A stretch of DNA of 51,564 bases from JBBILG01 sp037445085 (GTDB lineage: Bacteria; Pseudomonadota; Gammaproteobacteria; Burkholderiales; Methylophilaceae): positions 1 to 51,564 of the forward strand of contig JBBILG010000003.1 in the NCBI GenBank assembly GCA_037445085.1, written 5' to 3'. The notes under the pieces are model-generated. The model was not told the origin of the DNA, did not search any database, and saw only the letters and a program-made list of their open reading frames with translations. The translations under genes and the position numbers were made by a program. Positions 1-10,230 of this stretch are shown here, one piece after another. Within the stretch, counting starts at the first letter, position 1; the number at the start of each line of letters is the position of its first letter.

Positions 1-11
1 AATAGATCACC

Positions 12-1841
12 ATGTGCGGAATCGTCGGCGCTGTGGCGCGCAGAAACGTAGTCCCCACCCTCATCGAGGGCCTGAGTCGCCTGGAATACCGCGGTTACGA
101 TTCCGCCGGCATCGCCGTGCTGGACAGTGACATCCGCCGCGTGCGCGCGGTGGGCCGGGTGAGCGAGCTCAGGCGCAAGGCGGAGGCGGAACAACTGGGC
201 GGGCAGGTCGGCATCGGCCATACGCGCTGGGCCACGCATGGCGGCGTCACCGAATCCAACGCCCATCCGCACGTCTCGCAAGGCGAGATCGCCGTGGTGC
301 ACAACGGCATCATCGAGAACCACGAGGCGCAGCGCGAGCGGCTCAAGGCACTGGGCTACGCGTTCGAGTCGCAGACCGATACCGAGGTCATCGCTCATCT
401 CATCCATCACTACGCCGCGCAGGGCCTGGACCTGCTCACCGCCACCCGGCGGGCGGCAGGCGAGCTGGTCGGCGCCTATGCCATCGCCGTCATCTCCCTC
501 AAGGCGCCGGACCGGCTGGTCTGCGCCCGCCGGGGGTGCCCGCTGCTACTGGGGCTGGGCGAAGGCGAACATTTCGTCGCTTCCGACGTGTCTGCCGTGC
601 TTTCCGTGACGCGCCGGGTCATCTACCTGGAAGAAGGCGACGTCGCCGAACTGCGCGAGGACGGCGTGCGCGTGTTCGACCAGGGCGGCAGCACGGTGGA
701 GCGCCCCGTGCACATGAGCGACGTGTCGCTGGCCTCGCTGGAACTGGGTCCCTACACCCACTTCATGCAGAAGGAAATCCACGAGCAGCCACGTGCCCTC
801 ACCGACAGCATGGAGGCGGTCATCGACAACGGCCGCTTCGATGCCGAACTGTTCGGCCGGGATGCGGCCGAGGTGTTGGCCGGTACCGAGGCCATCCTCA
901 TCCTCGCCGCCGGCACCAGCTACTATGCCGGTCTTACCGCCCGGTACTGGCTGGAAGGCATCGCCGGTATCCCTGCCAGCGTGGAGATCGCCAGCGAATA
1001 CCGCTACCGCAGCTCGGTACCCGATCCGCGGCAGCTCGTCATCACCATCTCCCAGTCGGGCGAGACGCTGGATACCATGGAGGCGCTCAAGCATGCCAAG
1101 TCGCTGGGACACGAACTCACGCTCGCCATCTGCAATGTCATGGAAAGCGCCATCCCGCGCGCATCGCGCCTGGTGTTCTACACCCGTGCCGGAGCCGAAA
1201 TCGGAGTGGCCTCGACTAAGGCCTTCACCACCCAGCTCATTGCCCTGTTCATTTTGGCGGTGACGCTGGCCAGGCTGCGCGGGCGCCTTTCCACCGATCA
1301 GCAGGGCGCTTTCCTGGAAGCCATGCGACAGTTGCCGGTGAGCGTGCAGCACGCCCTCAACCTGGAACCGCAGATCGGCGAATGGGCCAAGGCTTTCGCC
1401 AACAAGCGCCACGCACTGTTCCTCGGCCGCGGCGTGCATTACCCGATCGCCCTGGAAGGCGCGCTCAAACTCAAGGAAATCTCCTACATCCACGCCGAGG
1501 CCTATCCCGCCGGCGAGCTCAAGCACGGCCCGCTGGCGCTGGTCGACGGCGACATGCCGGTGGTGGTGATCGCGCCCAACGATGTACTGCTGGAAAAGTT
1601 GAAATCCAACATGCAGGAAGTGCGCGCGCGCGGCGGCGAGTTGTTCGTGTTTGCCGATCTCGACAGCCATTTCAATCCCAGCGAGGGCGTGCACGTCATC
1701 CGCACGCCGCGTCACGCCGGCGTGCTCTCCCCCATCGTACATGCCGTGCCGGTGCAGCTGCTCGCCTACCACGCCGCCCTCATCAAGGGCACCGACGTGG
1801 ACAAGCCGCGCAACCTGGCCAAATCGGTGACCGTGGAGTAG
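12..1841 (+). CDS. glmS: glutamine--fructose-6-phosphate aminotransferase (isomerizing)
   Basis: Makes glucosamine-6-phosphate from fructose-6-phosphate and glutamine, the first step toward UDP-GlcNAc for peptidoglycan and LPS, in the cytoplasm. The protein has 609 residues, the same length as E. coli GlmS. The N-terminal Ntn-type glutaminase shows the nucleophile Cys2 directly after Met1 and the motif HTRWATHG at about residues 70-77. Two SIS sugar-isomerase domains follow, with AAGTSYYAGL near 297 and SQSGETLDT near 347. The C-terminus ends in the conserved KPRNLAKSVTVE. The ATG is the only start that exposes Cys2. The 5' end lies at the window edge, so the upstream neighbour (often glmU) is not visible. 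The last 41 bases are duplicated downstream (1940-1980). Identity is essentially certain. Confidence 0.98.
   Translation: MCGIVGAVARRNVVPTLIEGLSRLEYRGYDSAGIAVLDSDIRRVRAVGRVSELRRKAEAEQLGGQVGIGHTRWATHGGVTESNAHPHVSQGEIAVVHNGIIENHEAQRERLKALGYAFESQTDTEVIAHLIHHYAAQGLDLLTATRRAAGELVGAYAIAVISLKAPDRLVCARRGCPLLLGLGEGEHFVASDVSAVLSVTRRVIYLEEGDVAELREDGVRVFDQGGSTVERPVHMSDVSLASLELGPYTHFMQKEIHEQPRALTDSMEAVIDNGRFDAELFGRDAAEVLAGTEAILILAAGTSYYAGLTARYWLEGIAGIPASVEIASEYRYRSSVPDPRQLVITISQSGETLDTMEALKHAKSLGHELTLAICNVMESAIPRASRLVFYTRAGAEIGVASTKAFTTQLIALFILAVTLARLRGRLSTDQQGAFLEAMRQLPVSVQHALNLEPQIGEWAKAFANKRHALFLGRGVHYPIALEGALKLKEISYIHAEAYPAGELKHGPLALVDGDMPVVVIAPNDVLLEKLKSNMQEVRARGGELFVFADLDSHFNPSEGVHVIRTPRHAGVLSPIVHAVPVQLLAYHAALIKGTDVDKPRNLAKSVTVE
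1801..1841 (+). repeat. 41-bp direct repeat, copy 1 (glmS 3' end)
   Basis: These bases are the last 13 codons plus stop of glmS. They recur without mismatch at 1940-1980. The flanking bases differ on both sides, so the match stops sharply at the stop codon. The 3' end of glmS is the classical target of Tn7-type elements, and gene 3' ends are common targets of integrases. Confidence 0.95.
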
Positions 1842-1845
1842 CGGG

Positions 1846-1980
1846 ATGCATGACCGGCTGCTGGAATCACCCGGCGGGCTTGCGGCGCAGGCTGACATCG
1901 GCACGCTCGATGTCAAGCCGCAAGGCGGTGGCCGCAGCCACAAGCCGCGCAACCTGGCCAAATCGGTGACCGTGGAGTAG
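1846..1980 (+). other. 44-codon ORF ending in a duplicated GlmS C-terminus; likely remnant
   Basis: An ATG five bases after the glmS stop opens a 44-codon frame. Its first 32 codons (MHDRLLESPGG...) resemble nothing I recognise. Its last codons read KPRNLAKSVTVE, identical to the GlmS tail and in the same frame. No good ribosome-binding site precedes it. It could be a chance frame over an integration or deletion scar, or the 3' stub of a tandem duplication whose middle was replaced. I do not claim it is expressed. Confidence 0.4.
1940..1980 (+). repeat. 41-bp direct repeat, copy 2 of glmS 3' end
   Basis: Perfect second copy of bases 1801-1841, separated from the first by 98 bp. It ends in the same TAG, two bases before the GTG start of the following ParA gene. 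The lack of any mismatch, even at third codon positions, suggests a recent event or active homogenisation. Confidence 0.95.
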
Positions 1981-1982
1981 GC

Positions 1983-2756
1983 GTGGCGGTCGTCGCGGTG
2001 TTCAATCAGAAGGGTGGGGTCGGCAAGACCACCACCACGCTCAACCTGATTGCCGCCCTCGCCCGGCGCGGCAAGTTCCCGCTGGGCATCGACCTGGACC
2101 CGCAGTCGCACCTGACCCTGGCAAGCGGTGTGCGCGGCCTGTCCAGCGCGGAGACCATCTACGCCTTCTACAGCGAGCACAAGCCGCTGTCGCAGATCAT
2201 GCGCGAGGTGCCCGGCGGCGCACACCTGATCCCGGCGCACATGGAACTGTTCAAGATCGATTCGCTGTACGGCCGCAATCCCGACATCACCAGCGCCCTG
2301 AAGCGGGGCCTCACCCAGGAACTGCTGCCGGACGAAATGATTCCGGTGCTGATCGACTGCTCGCCCATGCTGGGCGTGCTGTCATTGAATGCGGTGTTCG
2401 CCGCGCAGCGGCTGCTCATCCCGGTTTCCGCGGACTACCTGTCGCTGCAGGGGGTCAACCGTCTGGATGCCGCCTTGCGCGTGCTGGAAAAGCCGCTGGG
2501 CAGGCACATCGAGCGGCGCATCGTCATCACCCGCTTCGATTCGCGCCGGCGCCTTTCCTACGAAATCTACGACCGCCTGCGCGAGCACTACGGCAAGGCG
2601 CTGTGCGAGACCCGCATCGCCGAATCGGTGAGCCTGGCGGAAAGTCCTTCGCACGGCATGGACGTGTTCACCTACGCGCGCAACAGCCAGGGTGCCAGGG
2701 ATTACCACGCCCTTGTCGAGGAGCTGCTCGCCAGCGGCTTTTTCGATCCCCGCTAG
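1983..2756 (+). CDS. orphan ParA/MinD-family ATPase
   Basis: A 257-residue deviant Walker P-loop ATPase. The Walker A motif KGGVGKTT lies at about residues 10-17, a switch-type DLDPQSHLT at 38-46, and a Walker B-like PVLIDCSP near 120. These features are typical of ParA/Soj proteins, which bind ATP, dimerise on nucleoid DNA and move or position a cargo. No ParB-like gene or centromere-like repeat is visible next to it, so it is an orphan ParA; its cargo (plasmid-type DNA, chemotaxis, pili or another complex) cannot be told from sequence. The start is GTG at 1983, just after the duplicated glmS tail. The next gene is convergent, 13 bp away. The family call is strong; the role is unknown. Confidence 0.88.
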   Translation: MAVVAVFNQKGGVGKTTTTLNLIAALARRGKFPLGIDLDPQSHLTLASGVRGLSSAETIYAFYSEHKPLSQIMREVPGGAHLIPAHMELFKIDSLYGRNPDITSALKRGLTQELLPDEMIPVLIDCSPMLGVLSLNAVFAAQRLLIPVSADYLSLQGVNRLDAALRVLEKPLGRHIERRIVITRFDSRRRLSYEIYDRLREHYGKALCETRIAESVSLAESPSHGMDVFTYARNSQGARDYHALVEELLASGFFDPR

Positions 2757-2769
2757 CGGTTCGCATTCA

Positions 2770-3099
2770 TCACGCCAGCAAGGCCCGTGCCGCCAGCGCC
2801 AGGGCGGCTGCCGCCAGCCCCAGTGCGGCGCAGGCCAGGCGACGCAGCGTGCGCACTTCCCGCTGCAATGCCGCGGCACCGGCATCAATGCCTTCCAGGC
2901 TTTCCTTGAGCCGTGCCGCCAGCGCCTTCACGGTTTCGGCATTGCCGGTGACGGCCCGCTGCAGCTCGGAGATCTGCTGATGGACCACCGCCTCGGTGGA
3001 ACCGCCGGACGGCTTGGAGGTGAAGGCGGGAATCGCCGAACCGACGATCTGGGTGATGAAAGGCAGCGATGCCTTGAGTAAGGGGAGCCATACCGCCAT
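2770..3099 (-). CDS. small hypothetical protein with C-terminal membrane anchor
   Basis: A 109-residue protein I cannot name. It begins with a mildly hydrophobic stretch (MAVWLPLLKASLPFITQIVG). A hydrophilic central part (about residues 38-85) looks helical and coiled-coil-like, with heptad-spaced Leu/Ala and charged residues. It ends in a run of Leu/Ala from about 88 (LACAALGLAAAALALAARALLA) that would make one transmembrane helix. This suggests a C-terminally anchored protein with a cytoplasmic or periplasmic coiled coil. It lies 67 bp downstream of the SDR gene on the same strand and converges on parA. A weak GAGG stands before the ATG. Confidence 0.65.
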   Translation of the reverse strand: MAVWLPLLKASLPFITQIVGSAIPAFTSKPSGGSTEAVVHQQISELQRAVTGNAETVKALAARLKESLEGIDAGAAALQREVRTLRRLACAALGLAAAALALAARALLA

Positions 3100-3166
3100 G
3101 TAGATGCCTCGCTCGTGCAGTTCTGTGGTGAAACCGACTATACACCAGCCGCGCCGGCGCGGGGCG

Positions 3167-3930
3167 CTAAAGCCAGTCCCAGTCCAGCCTGGGTTTGTAG
3201 GGAGCCTTGCGCAGCGCCATGTCCCACAGCGCGGGCGGCAGCAGGCGCATCAGCCGGCCGATGATGGCCATCTGCCAAGGCAGGATGACATAGCGACGGC
3301 GGCGGTCGATGGCGCGGGCCATCCTTTCGGCAGCGGCTTGCGCATCCATGAGAAAGGGCATGGGGTAGGGGTTGACGGCGGTCATCGGTGTCCTGACGTA
3401 GCCCGGGCAGAGGATGGTGACGTGGATGCCGCAAGTCGCGAGCTCGCCCCGCAGGCTCCCCAGATAGCTGATGGCGGCTGCCTTGGGGGCGGAGTAGGCG
3501 CTCGCATCTGGCAGCCCGCGCAGGCCGGCGACACTGGCGATGCCGACGAGCGAGCCGCCGCGGCCCCGCATGGGGGCGATGAAGGGCTGGAAGGTATGCA
3601 CCAGCCCCATCACGTTGATGTCCATGATGGCCTGGAAGGCGGGGATGTCTTCGGCGTGATCGGCGAGGGTGCCGCGTGAGACGCCGGCATTGGCGATGAC
3701 GATGTCGGGGACGCCGCAGCGGGCCAGGAAGTCGTCCGCGACGCGGCGCATGGCCCGTGCGTCGCGCACGTCGGGACATGGACGCTGCACCCGCCCGCCG
3801 TGGCGTCGGCCACGGCCTGCAGCCGGGCGGCATCGCGCCCCAGCAGTCCAAGCTGCGCGCCGCGGGCGGCATAATGGCGGGCCAGCGCGGCACCGATGCC
3901 GCTGGAAGCGCCGGTGATGAAGACCCTCAT
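3167..3930 (-). pseudogene. short-chain dehydrogenase/reductase, frameshifted
   Basis: Classical SDR family (NAD(P)-dependent Rossmann oxidoreductase), about 253 residues when repaired. The first frame (3930 down to about 3776) starts MRVFITGASSGIGAALARHY, the TGxxxGIG cofactor motif. The second frame (to 3167) carries IANAG (NAG motif), the catalytic serine region and YSAPKAA (YxxxK). The frames join at about base 3773, where the minus strand reads VHVP and then DVRDARAM one base out of frame. Adding one C to the CCC run joins them perfectly. Either a real -1 frameshift or a sequencing error in a short homopolymer. It is last in the argS-SPOR-dsbA-SDR run, 22 bp after dsbA. The substrate is unknown. 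Confidence 0.85.
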
Positions 3931-3952
3931 GCGGCGGACCGACCGGGAATGG

Positions 3953-4582
3953 CTACTTCAGGCCCTTGGCGGCGCGTGCACGCTGGATGAGGTGGTCGGC
4001 CACCTTGAGCACCCGCTCGTTGCCGCCGGCCAGGGAGCTAGAGGTGAGGTACTGGCCGTCGATGATGAGGGCGGGCACCCCGGTGGCGCCGGAAGCGCGG
4101 AACACCTGCATGGCGCGGCCGACCTTGGTGTTCACCGCGAACGATTTGTAAGTCTCCTGCACTTTTTTCCTGTCGAGGCCGCTTTCCTTGGCGATCCAGT
4201 CGATCAGGGCAGCCTCGTCGCCCGGCTTCAGGCTCTTGTGCTTGTGGATGGCGTCGAACAGCGGCACATGCAGCCTGTCCACCAGCCCCAGCGCTTCCAG
4301 GGTGAAATAGGCCTTGCCGCCGGGCGCCCAGTCCGGGCGGGCGATGCCGGGCACGCGCTTGAACACCACATCCTTGGGCAGGCTCTTGCTCCATGCGGCA
4401 ACCCGCGGTTCCAGCTGGTGGCAATGCGGGCAGCCGTACCAGAACAGTTCGATGACTTCGACCTTGGCGGGATCCTCGCCGGGGATGGGTTGCTGCGTCT
4501 GCAGGTACTCGAACCCTGCCTGGGGCGCGGCCTGGGCGCCGAGGGCGAAGAGCACGAGGAATGCGGCGATCAGCGATTTCAT
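3953..4582 (-). CDS. dsbA: periplasmic thiol:disulfide interchange protein DsbA
   Basis: Inserts disulfide bonds into exported proteins in the periplasm and is normally reoxidised by DsbB. The protein has 209 residues with a signal peptide (MKSLIAAFLVLFALGAQA, cleavage near residue 18). The redox centre FWYGCPHCHQ has Cys51 and Cys54, with the CPHC dipeptide typical of DsbA, and the cis-proline loop TGVPALI lies near residue 170. An alpha-helical insertion lies between them. The gene is 11 bp downstream of the SPOR gene and is followed after 22 bp by the frameshifted SDR, so cotranscription from argS is likely. Both catalytic cysteines and the cis-Pro are intact. Confidence 0.95.
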   Translation of the reverse strand: MKSLIAAFLVLFALGAQAAPQAGFEYLQTQQPIPGEDPAKVEVIELFWYGCPHCHQLEPRVAAWSKSLPKDVVFKRVPGIARPDWAPGGKAYFTLEALGLVDRLHVPLFDAIHKHKSLKPGDEAALIDWIAKESGLDRKKVQETYKSFAVNTKVGRAMQVFRASGATGVPALIIDGQYLTSSSLAGGNERVLKVADHLIQRARAAKGLK

Positions 4583-4593
4583 GGATTTTTCCT

Positions 4594-5184
4594 TTACTGG
4601 TCAGGCGGTTGGTTTTGGGTTTTGACAAGCTCTGCGCTGAAACCGTTCTGCGCCAGCAGGGTGCGCATGCGGGCGATCTGTTCGAGGCTGGCGTAGGGGC
4701 CGACACGCACGCGGTGCAGGTTGCCCTTGCCTGGCACTTCCACGGTCTGCACCAGCGCTTCCATGCCCAGCAGCGCGAGCTGTGCCTTCAGGTTGTCGGC
4801 GTCCAGCTCGCTCTGGAAAGCGCCCACCTGCAGGTAGTAGGTCTCGACGGGGGTGGCCGGCGCCGCCGGCTGTCCGGCCTCGCGGGGCTGGGCTTCCTGC
4901 CCGGGGATCTGGCTTTCGTTACCCGGCAGGATTTTGTAGAAATCGTAGCGGCTGGCGTCGTCCGCGGGCGGCGTGACGCTTTCGGCGCCGGCCTGCGGCG
5001 CGGCGTCGATGCGCGGTGCGCTTTGCGGCACGGCAAACGGGCTGTCGCCGCCCTTGACCAGCAGCGCCACGGCCACGGAGGCGGCGACGCCGACGGCCAG
5101 GCCGAAGAGGAAGCCGGTGAAAAACACGCTTCCCTTGCCGGCGTTCCTCTGGCTGCGCGGGGCGGGTTTGTAGTCACGGGTCAT
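4594..5184 (-). CDS. SPOR-domain membrane protein
   Basis: A 196-residue bitopic inner-membrane protein. It has a short basic cytoplasmic tail, one transmembrane helix at about residues 20-42 (FFTGFLFGLAVGVAASVAVA), a Pro/Ala-rich linker, and a C-terminal SPOR domain from about 113 (ETYYLQVGAFQSELDA ... HRVRVGPYASLEQ). SPOR domains bind denuded septal peptidoglycan, so a role at the division site (FtsN-like or DedD-like) is likely from family knowledge. The ATG at 5184 was chosen because the preceding open frame overlaps argS and shows no family similarity. It sits 8 bp after argS, an arrangement common in betaproteobacteria. Confidence 0.9.
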   Translation of the reverse strand: MTRDYKPAPRSQRNAGKGSVFFTGFLFGLAVGVAASVAVALLVKGGDSPFAVPQSAPRIDAAPQAGAESVTPPADDASRYDFYKILPGNESQIPGQEAQPREAGQPAAPATPVETYYLQVGAFQSELDADNLKAQLALLGMEALVQTVEVPGKGNLHRVRVGPYASLEQIARMRTLLAQNGFSAELVKTQNQPPDQ

Positions 5185-5192
5185 GGTGTGGC

Positions 5193-6851
5193 TCACATGT
5201 GATGCGGCGCACGCACGCCGAGCAGGTGGAGGCCGCTGTGCAGCACGATGCGGGTGGCGCTGACCAGGGCCAGGCGCGCCAGTTTCACCGCTGCATCCTC
5301 GACCAGGAATTTCTCGGCATTGTAGTAGCTGTGGAGCGCTCCGGCCAGCTCCCTGAGGTAGTAGGCGACGAGGTGCGGCGCGAGTTCCTGCGCGGCGCTC
5401 GCCACCACTTCCGGGTATTCGGCCAGTTGTCGCAGCAGCGCCTGTTCGTGCGCCCCCGTGAGGGGCGCGAGGTCGGCCTCGGCCAGGGTCGCCACATCGC
5501 CGCCCCACTGCTCCAGCACGCTGCAGATGCGCGCGTGGGCGTACTGGATGTAGTACACCGGGTTGTCGTGGGTGTGCGCCAGCGCGAGGTCGATGTCGAA
5601 CACCAGTTGCGAGTCGGCGCGGCGCGCGGCAAGGAAATAGCGAGTGGCATCGCGCCCCGCCTGGTCGATGAGGTCGCGCAGGGTGACGTAGCTGCCGGCG
5701 CGCTTGGAAATCTTCACCTCCTCGCCGCCGCGCATCACCGTCACCATCTGGTGCAGCACGTATTCCGGCCAGCCCTGCGGAATGCCGATGCCAAGCGCCT
5801 GCAGGCCGGCGCGGACGCGGGTGATGGTGCTGTGGTGGTCGGCGCCCTGCTCGTTGATGACGCGCGTGAAGCCGCGCCGCCACTTGTCCACGTGGTAGGC
5901 TACGTCCGGCACGAAGTAGGTGTAACCCCCCTCGCGCTTCTTCATCACGCGATCCTTGTCGTCGCCGAAAGCGGTGGTGCGCAGCCACAGCGCATCGTCC
6001 TGCTCGTAGGTGTGGCCGCTTTCGATGAGCTGCTGCACCGTGGCCTCCACCTTGCCGTCGGTGTAGAGGGCGGATTCCAGCGAATAGACGTCGAAGTGCA
6101 CGTCGAAGGCGCGCAAATCCAGATCCTGCTCGCGGCGCAGGTAGGCCACGGCGAAATGGCGGATGGCTTCCAGGTCGTCCGGGTCGCCCTTGCCCACGAT
6201 GTGCTGGTCGGCGGCATCGACCTTTTCCCTGGCCAGATAGGCGCGCGCGACGTCGAGGATGTATTCGCCGCGGTAGCCATCCTCCGGCCATTGCTGATCG
6301 TCCGGGGTGATGTCCTTGGCGCGGCACTGCACCGAGCGGGCCAGATTGTCGATCTGTTGGCCGGCGTCGTTGTAGTAGAACTCGCGGGTGACTTCCCAGC
6401 CGGTCGCTTCCAGCAGGCGGCACAGGCAGTCACCCACCGCGGCACCCCGGCCGTGGCCCACGTGCAGCGGGCCGGTGGGGTTGGCGGAGACGAATTCCAC
6501 CTGCACCTTGCGCCTCTGGCCGGCGTGGCCGCGGCCGTAGCCGGCGCCCTGCGCGAGGATCTGCCGTACCACCGCGCGCCTGGCGGCGGGGCTCAAGAAG
6601 AAATTGATGAAGCCGGCGCCGGCGATTTCGGTCTTTGCCACATGGGGAGAAGCCGGCAGCGCCGCGACCAGGCTGGCGGCGACGGCGCGCGGGTTCTGCC
6701 TGAGCGTGCGGGCCAGGGTCATGGCGAGACTGCTGGCGAAATCGCCGTGTTCGGCCGATTTGGGGCGTTCCAGCACGATGGCGGCTTCGTCGAGGTCGGG
6801 GGCCACGGCCTTTGCCGCCCGGCTGAGCAATTCGGTAAGATGCGCTTTCAA
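5193..6851 (-). CDS. argS: arginyl-tRNA synthetase
   Basis: Class I aminoacyl-tRNA synthetase that charges tRNA-Arg; 552 residues. The N-terminal Add-1 domain is followed by VSANPTGPLHVGHGRG, in which HVGH (about residues 130-133) is the HIGH signature. A KMSKS-like KISKRAG lies near residue 380. The C-terminal DALR anticodon-binding domain ends in LHLLGVRAPHHM. The ATG at 6851 lies opposite the priA promoter region, and the gene leads a minus-strand run with the SPOR gene, dsbA and the SDR. Nothing is unusual in the protein. Confidence 0.98.
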   Translation of the reverse strand: MKAHLTELLSRAAKAVAPDLDEAAIVLERPKSAEHGDFASSLAMTLARTLRQNPRAVAASLVAALPASPHVAKTEIAGAGFINFFLSPAARRAVVRQILAQGAGYGRGHAGQRRKVQVEFVSANPTGPLHVGHGRGAAVGDCLCRLLEATGWEVTREFYYNDAGQQIDNLARSVQCRAKDITPDDQQWPEDGYRGEYILDVARAYLAREKVDAADQHIVGKGDPDDLEAIRHFAVAYLRREQDLDLRAFDVHFDVYSLESALYTDGKVEATVQQLIESGHTYEQDDALWLRTTAFGDDKDRVMKKREGGYTYFVPDVAYHVDKWRRGFTRVINEQGADHHSTITRVRAGLQALGIGIPQGWPEYVLHQMVTVMRGGEEVKISKRAGSYVTLRDLIDQAGRDATRYFLAARRADSQLVFDIDLALAHTHDNPVYYIQYAHARICSVLEQWGGDVATLAEADLAPLTGAHEQALLRQLAEYPEVVASAAQELAPHLVAYYLRELAGALHSYYNAEKFLVEDAAVKLARLALVSATRIVLHSGLHLLGVRAPHHM

Positions 6852-6890
6852 AATGGAAACAGTTGACGGATAAAAGCCGCTATTTTAACA

Positions 6891-6945
6891 GGCCGTTGAA
6901 AAACGTAGCGAGGATGACCACCACGGTCGTTTTTTTCAACGGTCC
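6891..6945. repeat. REP-like imperfect palindrome in the argS-priA divergent region
   Basis: The arms GGCCGTTGAAAAACG (6891-6905) and CGTTTTTTTCAACGGTCC (6928-6945) are near-complementary around a central 22-bp spacer. It lies between two divergent starts, so it cannot serve as a terminator for either gene; its structure looks like a dispersed palindromic repeat. There is no second copy of this type elsewhere in the window. Confidence 0.65.
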
Positions 6946-6987
6946 GTGAACGGCTTCCCGCCCTTGACGCTCTCCGACTGCATCGGG

Positions 6988-9177
<2,190 letters not shown>

Positions 9178-9204
9178 GTGGTCTCCGGCCTGCGCGAGCG
9201 GCCG

Positions 9205-9233
9205 TTGAATCCGGCCATGAATCCGTGTATGCT
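9205..9233 (+). promoter_or_regulatory. candidate sigma70 promoter for the DUF3617 gene
   Basis: A TTGAAT -35 (9205-9210) and a TATGCT -10 (9228-9233) are separated by exactly 17 bp, 70 bp upstream of the ATG at 9303. The start is preceded by a strong GAAGGAG ribosome site. Called from sequence only. Confidence 0.5.
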
Positions 9234-9302
9234 GGTACGCGCCGTCCGTCCGCTTGATTCCGTTGCTCGTGCCGGGTCCCCCGCTAGCCGAAGGAGACTA
9301 CC

Positions 9303-10220
9303 ATGAAAAAGTTCTTGTGGTGTATGTCGGTCTTGCTTCTTGCCTCGCCAGGCGCGCAAGCTGCGCCAGGAGAATTCTGGGAGCTCACCAGCAGCATGGA
9401 AGGCATGGGCATGGCGATGCCGTCGCAAACATCCAAGGAATGCCTGCCGCTGAAGGATGATGGTCTGCCCGCCGGGATGAACGACGACTGCAAGGTGACC
9501 GATCTCAAACGGATCGCCAATGGCGTGACCTGGAAAATGAGCTGCAGGGATGGCACCACCGGCAGCGGGCGGCAGACGCGCAGCAAGGATACCATCAGCA
9601 GCGAAATCGTCATGCACAGCAGCGACGGCAGCATGAAGGTGAACATGCAGGGCAAACGCATCGGAGGCAGCTGCGATACGGGCGAGAAAATGAAGGCAGT
9701 GATGGCGGAGGTCGACAAAAGTTGCGACCTAGCCGGCAAGAAGGCTTCCGAGGTGGTGCTGGCGGGTGAACTCTACACCGGCAAGGATGCGCCGTGCGCG
9801 AGCAGGAAGGAGCAGTTCTGCAGCCTGGTCAGGCGCGATTTGTCCACGGACACCCATGCATACCAGATGCTGGCTGCGCACCAGCAGGAGCAGGCCGGGG
9901 TTGCCGCGATCAAGGGTTGTGGCCTCAACGTCGAGTCCGCGCGCAAGTCGTTATGCCAGGCGAACGCCAGCAACCGCAGCGAGCTCCGGTTTCTGGAAAG
10001 CCATTGCCCGGGCGAAGCCAAGGCGTTGCGCGAGCAGATGCGTGCGGAAGCCTGCGCCGGCAGACAGTTTACTTCCGCCAGCGGCAGGGCCGATTGCCTG
10101 GCGGGCGTAGGGACGCCACGCGAGGCGGCAGAGCCCGCCAGCGCTGAATCGCCGGCGGCCGATGCGCTCAACGAAGGCAAGAAGGCGCTCAAGGGAATTC
10201 GGGACGCCTTCGGCTTCTGA
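9303..10220 (+). CDS. DUF3617 periplasmic protein with a long Cys-containing C-terminal extension
   Basis: A 305-residue exported protein. The signal peptide (MKKFLWCMSVLLLASPGAQA) is followed by a DUF3617 domain to about residue 140: 'GEFWELTSSMEGMGM', a Cys-containing 'KECLPLKDD', and repeated MK/GSC strands typical of this beta-rich family of unknown function. Most DUF3617 proteins end near 150-170 residues. Here another roughly 150 residues follow, rich in Cys, Ala, Arg and Glu and helical in character, with Cys-containing segments such as CASRKEQFCSL, KGCGLNVESARKSLC and SHCPGEAKALRE that look weakly repetitive. The even distribution of cysteines suggests disulfides made by the DsbA system. 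Ten bp before the PBP gene. Confidence 0.82.
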   Translation: MKKFLWCMSVLLLASPGAQAAPGEFWELTSSMEGMGMAMPSQTSKECLPLKDDGLPAGMNDDCKVTDLKRIANGVTWKMSCRDGTTGSGRQTRSKDTISSEIVMHSSDGSMKVNMQGKRIGGSCDTGEKMKAVMAEVDKSCDLAGKKASEVVLAGELYTGKDAPCASRKEQFCSLVRRDLSTDTHAYQMLAAHQQEQAGVAAIKGCGLNVESARKSLCQANASNRSELRFLESHCPGEAKALREQMRAEACAGRQFTSASGRADCLAGVGTPREAAEPASAESPAADALNEGKKALKGIRDAFGF

Positions 10221-10230
10221 GCGGGCCGCG

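Noticed and set aside
546..2240. 564-aa minus-strand open frame containing YSTVTDLARLRG
   Set aside because: It is the reverse complement of glmS and the parA start; the YSTVTDLARL string is the antisense of the conserved GlmS C-terminus and is a well-known spurious annotation.
6891..6945. Terminator reading of the palindrome
   Set aside because: The flanking genes diverge, so no transcript ends here.
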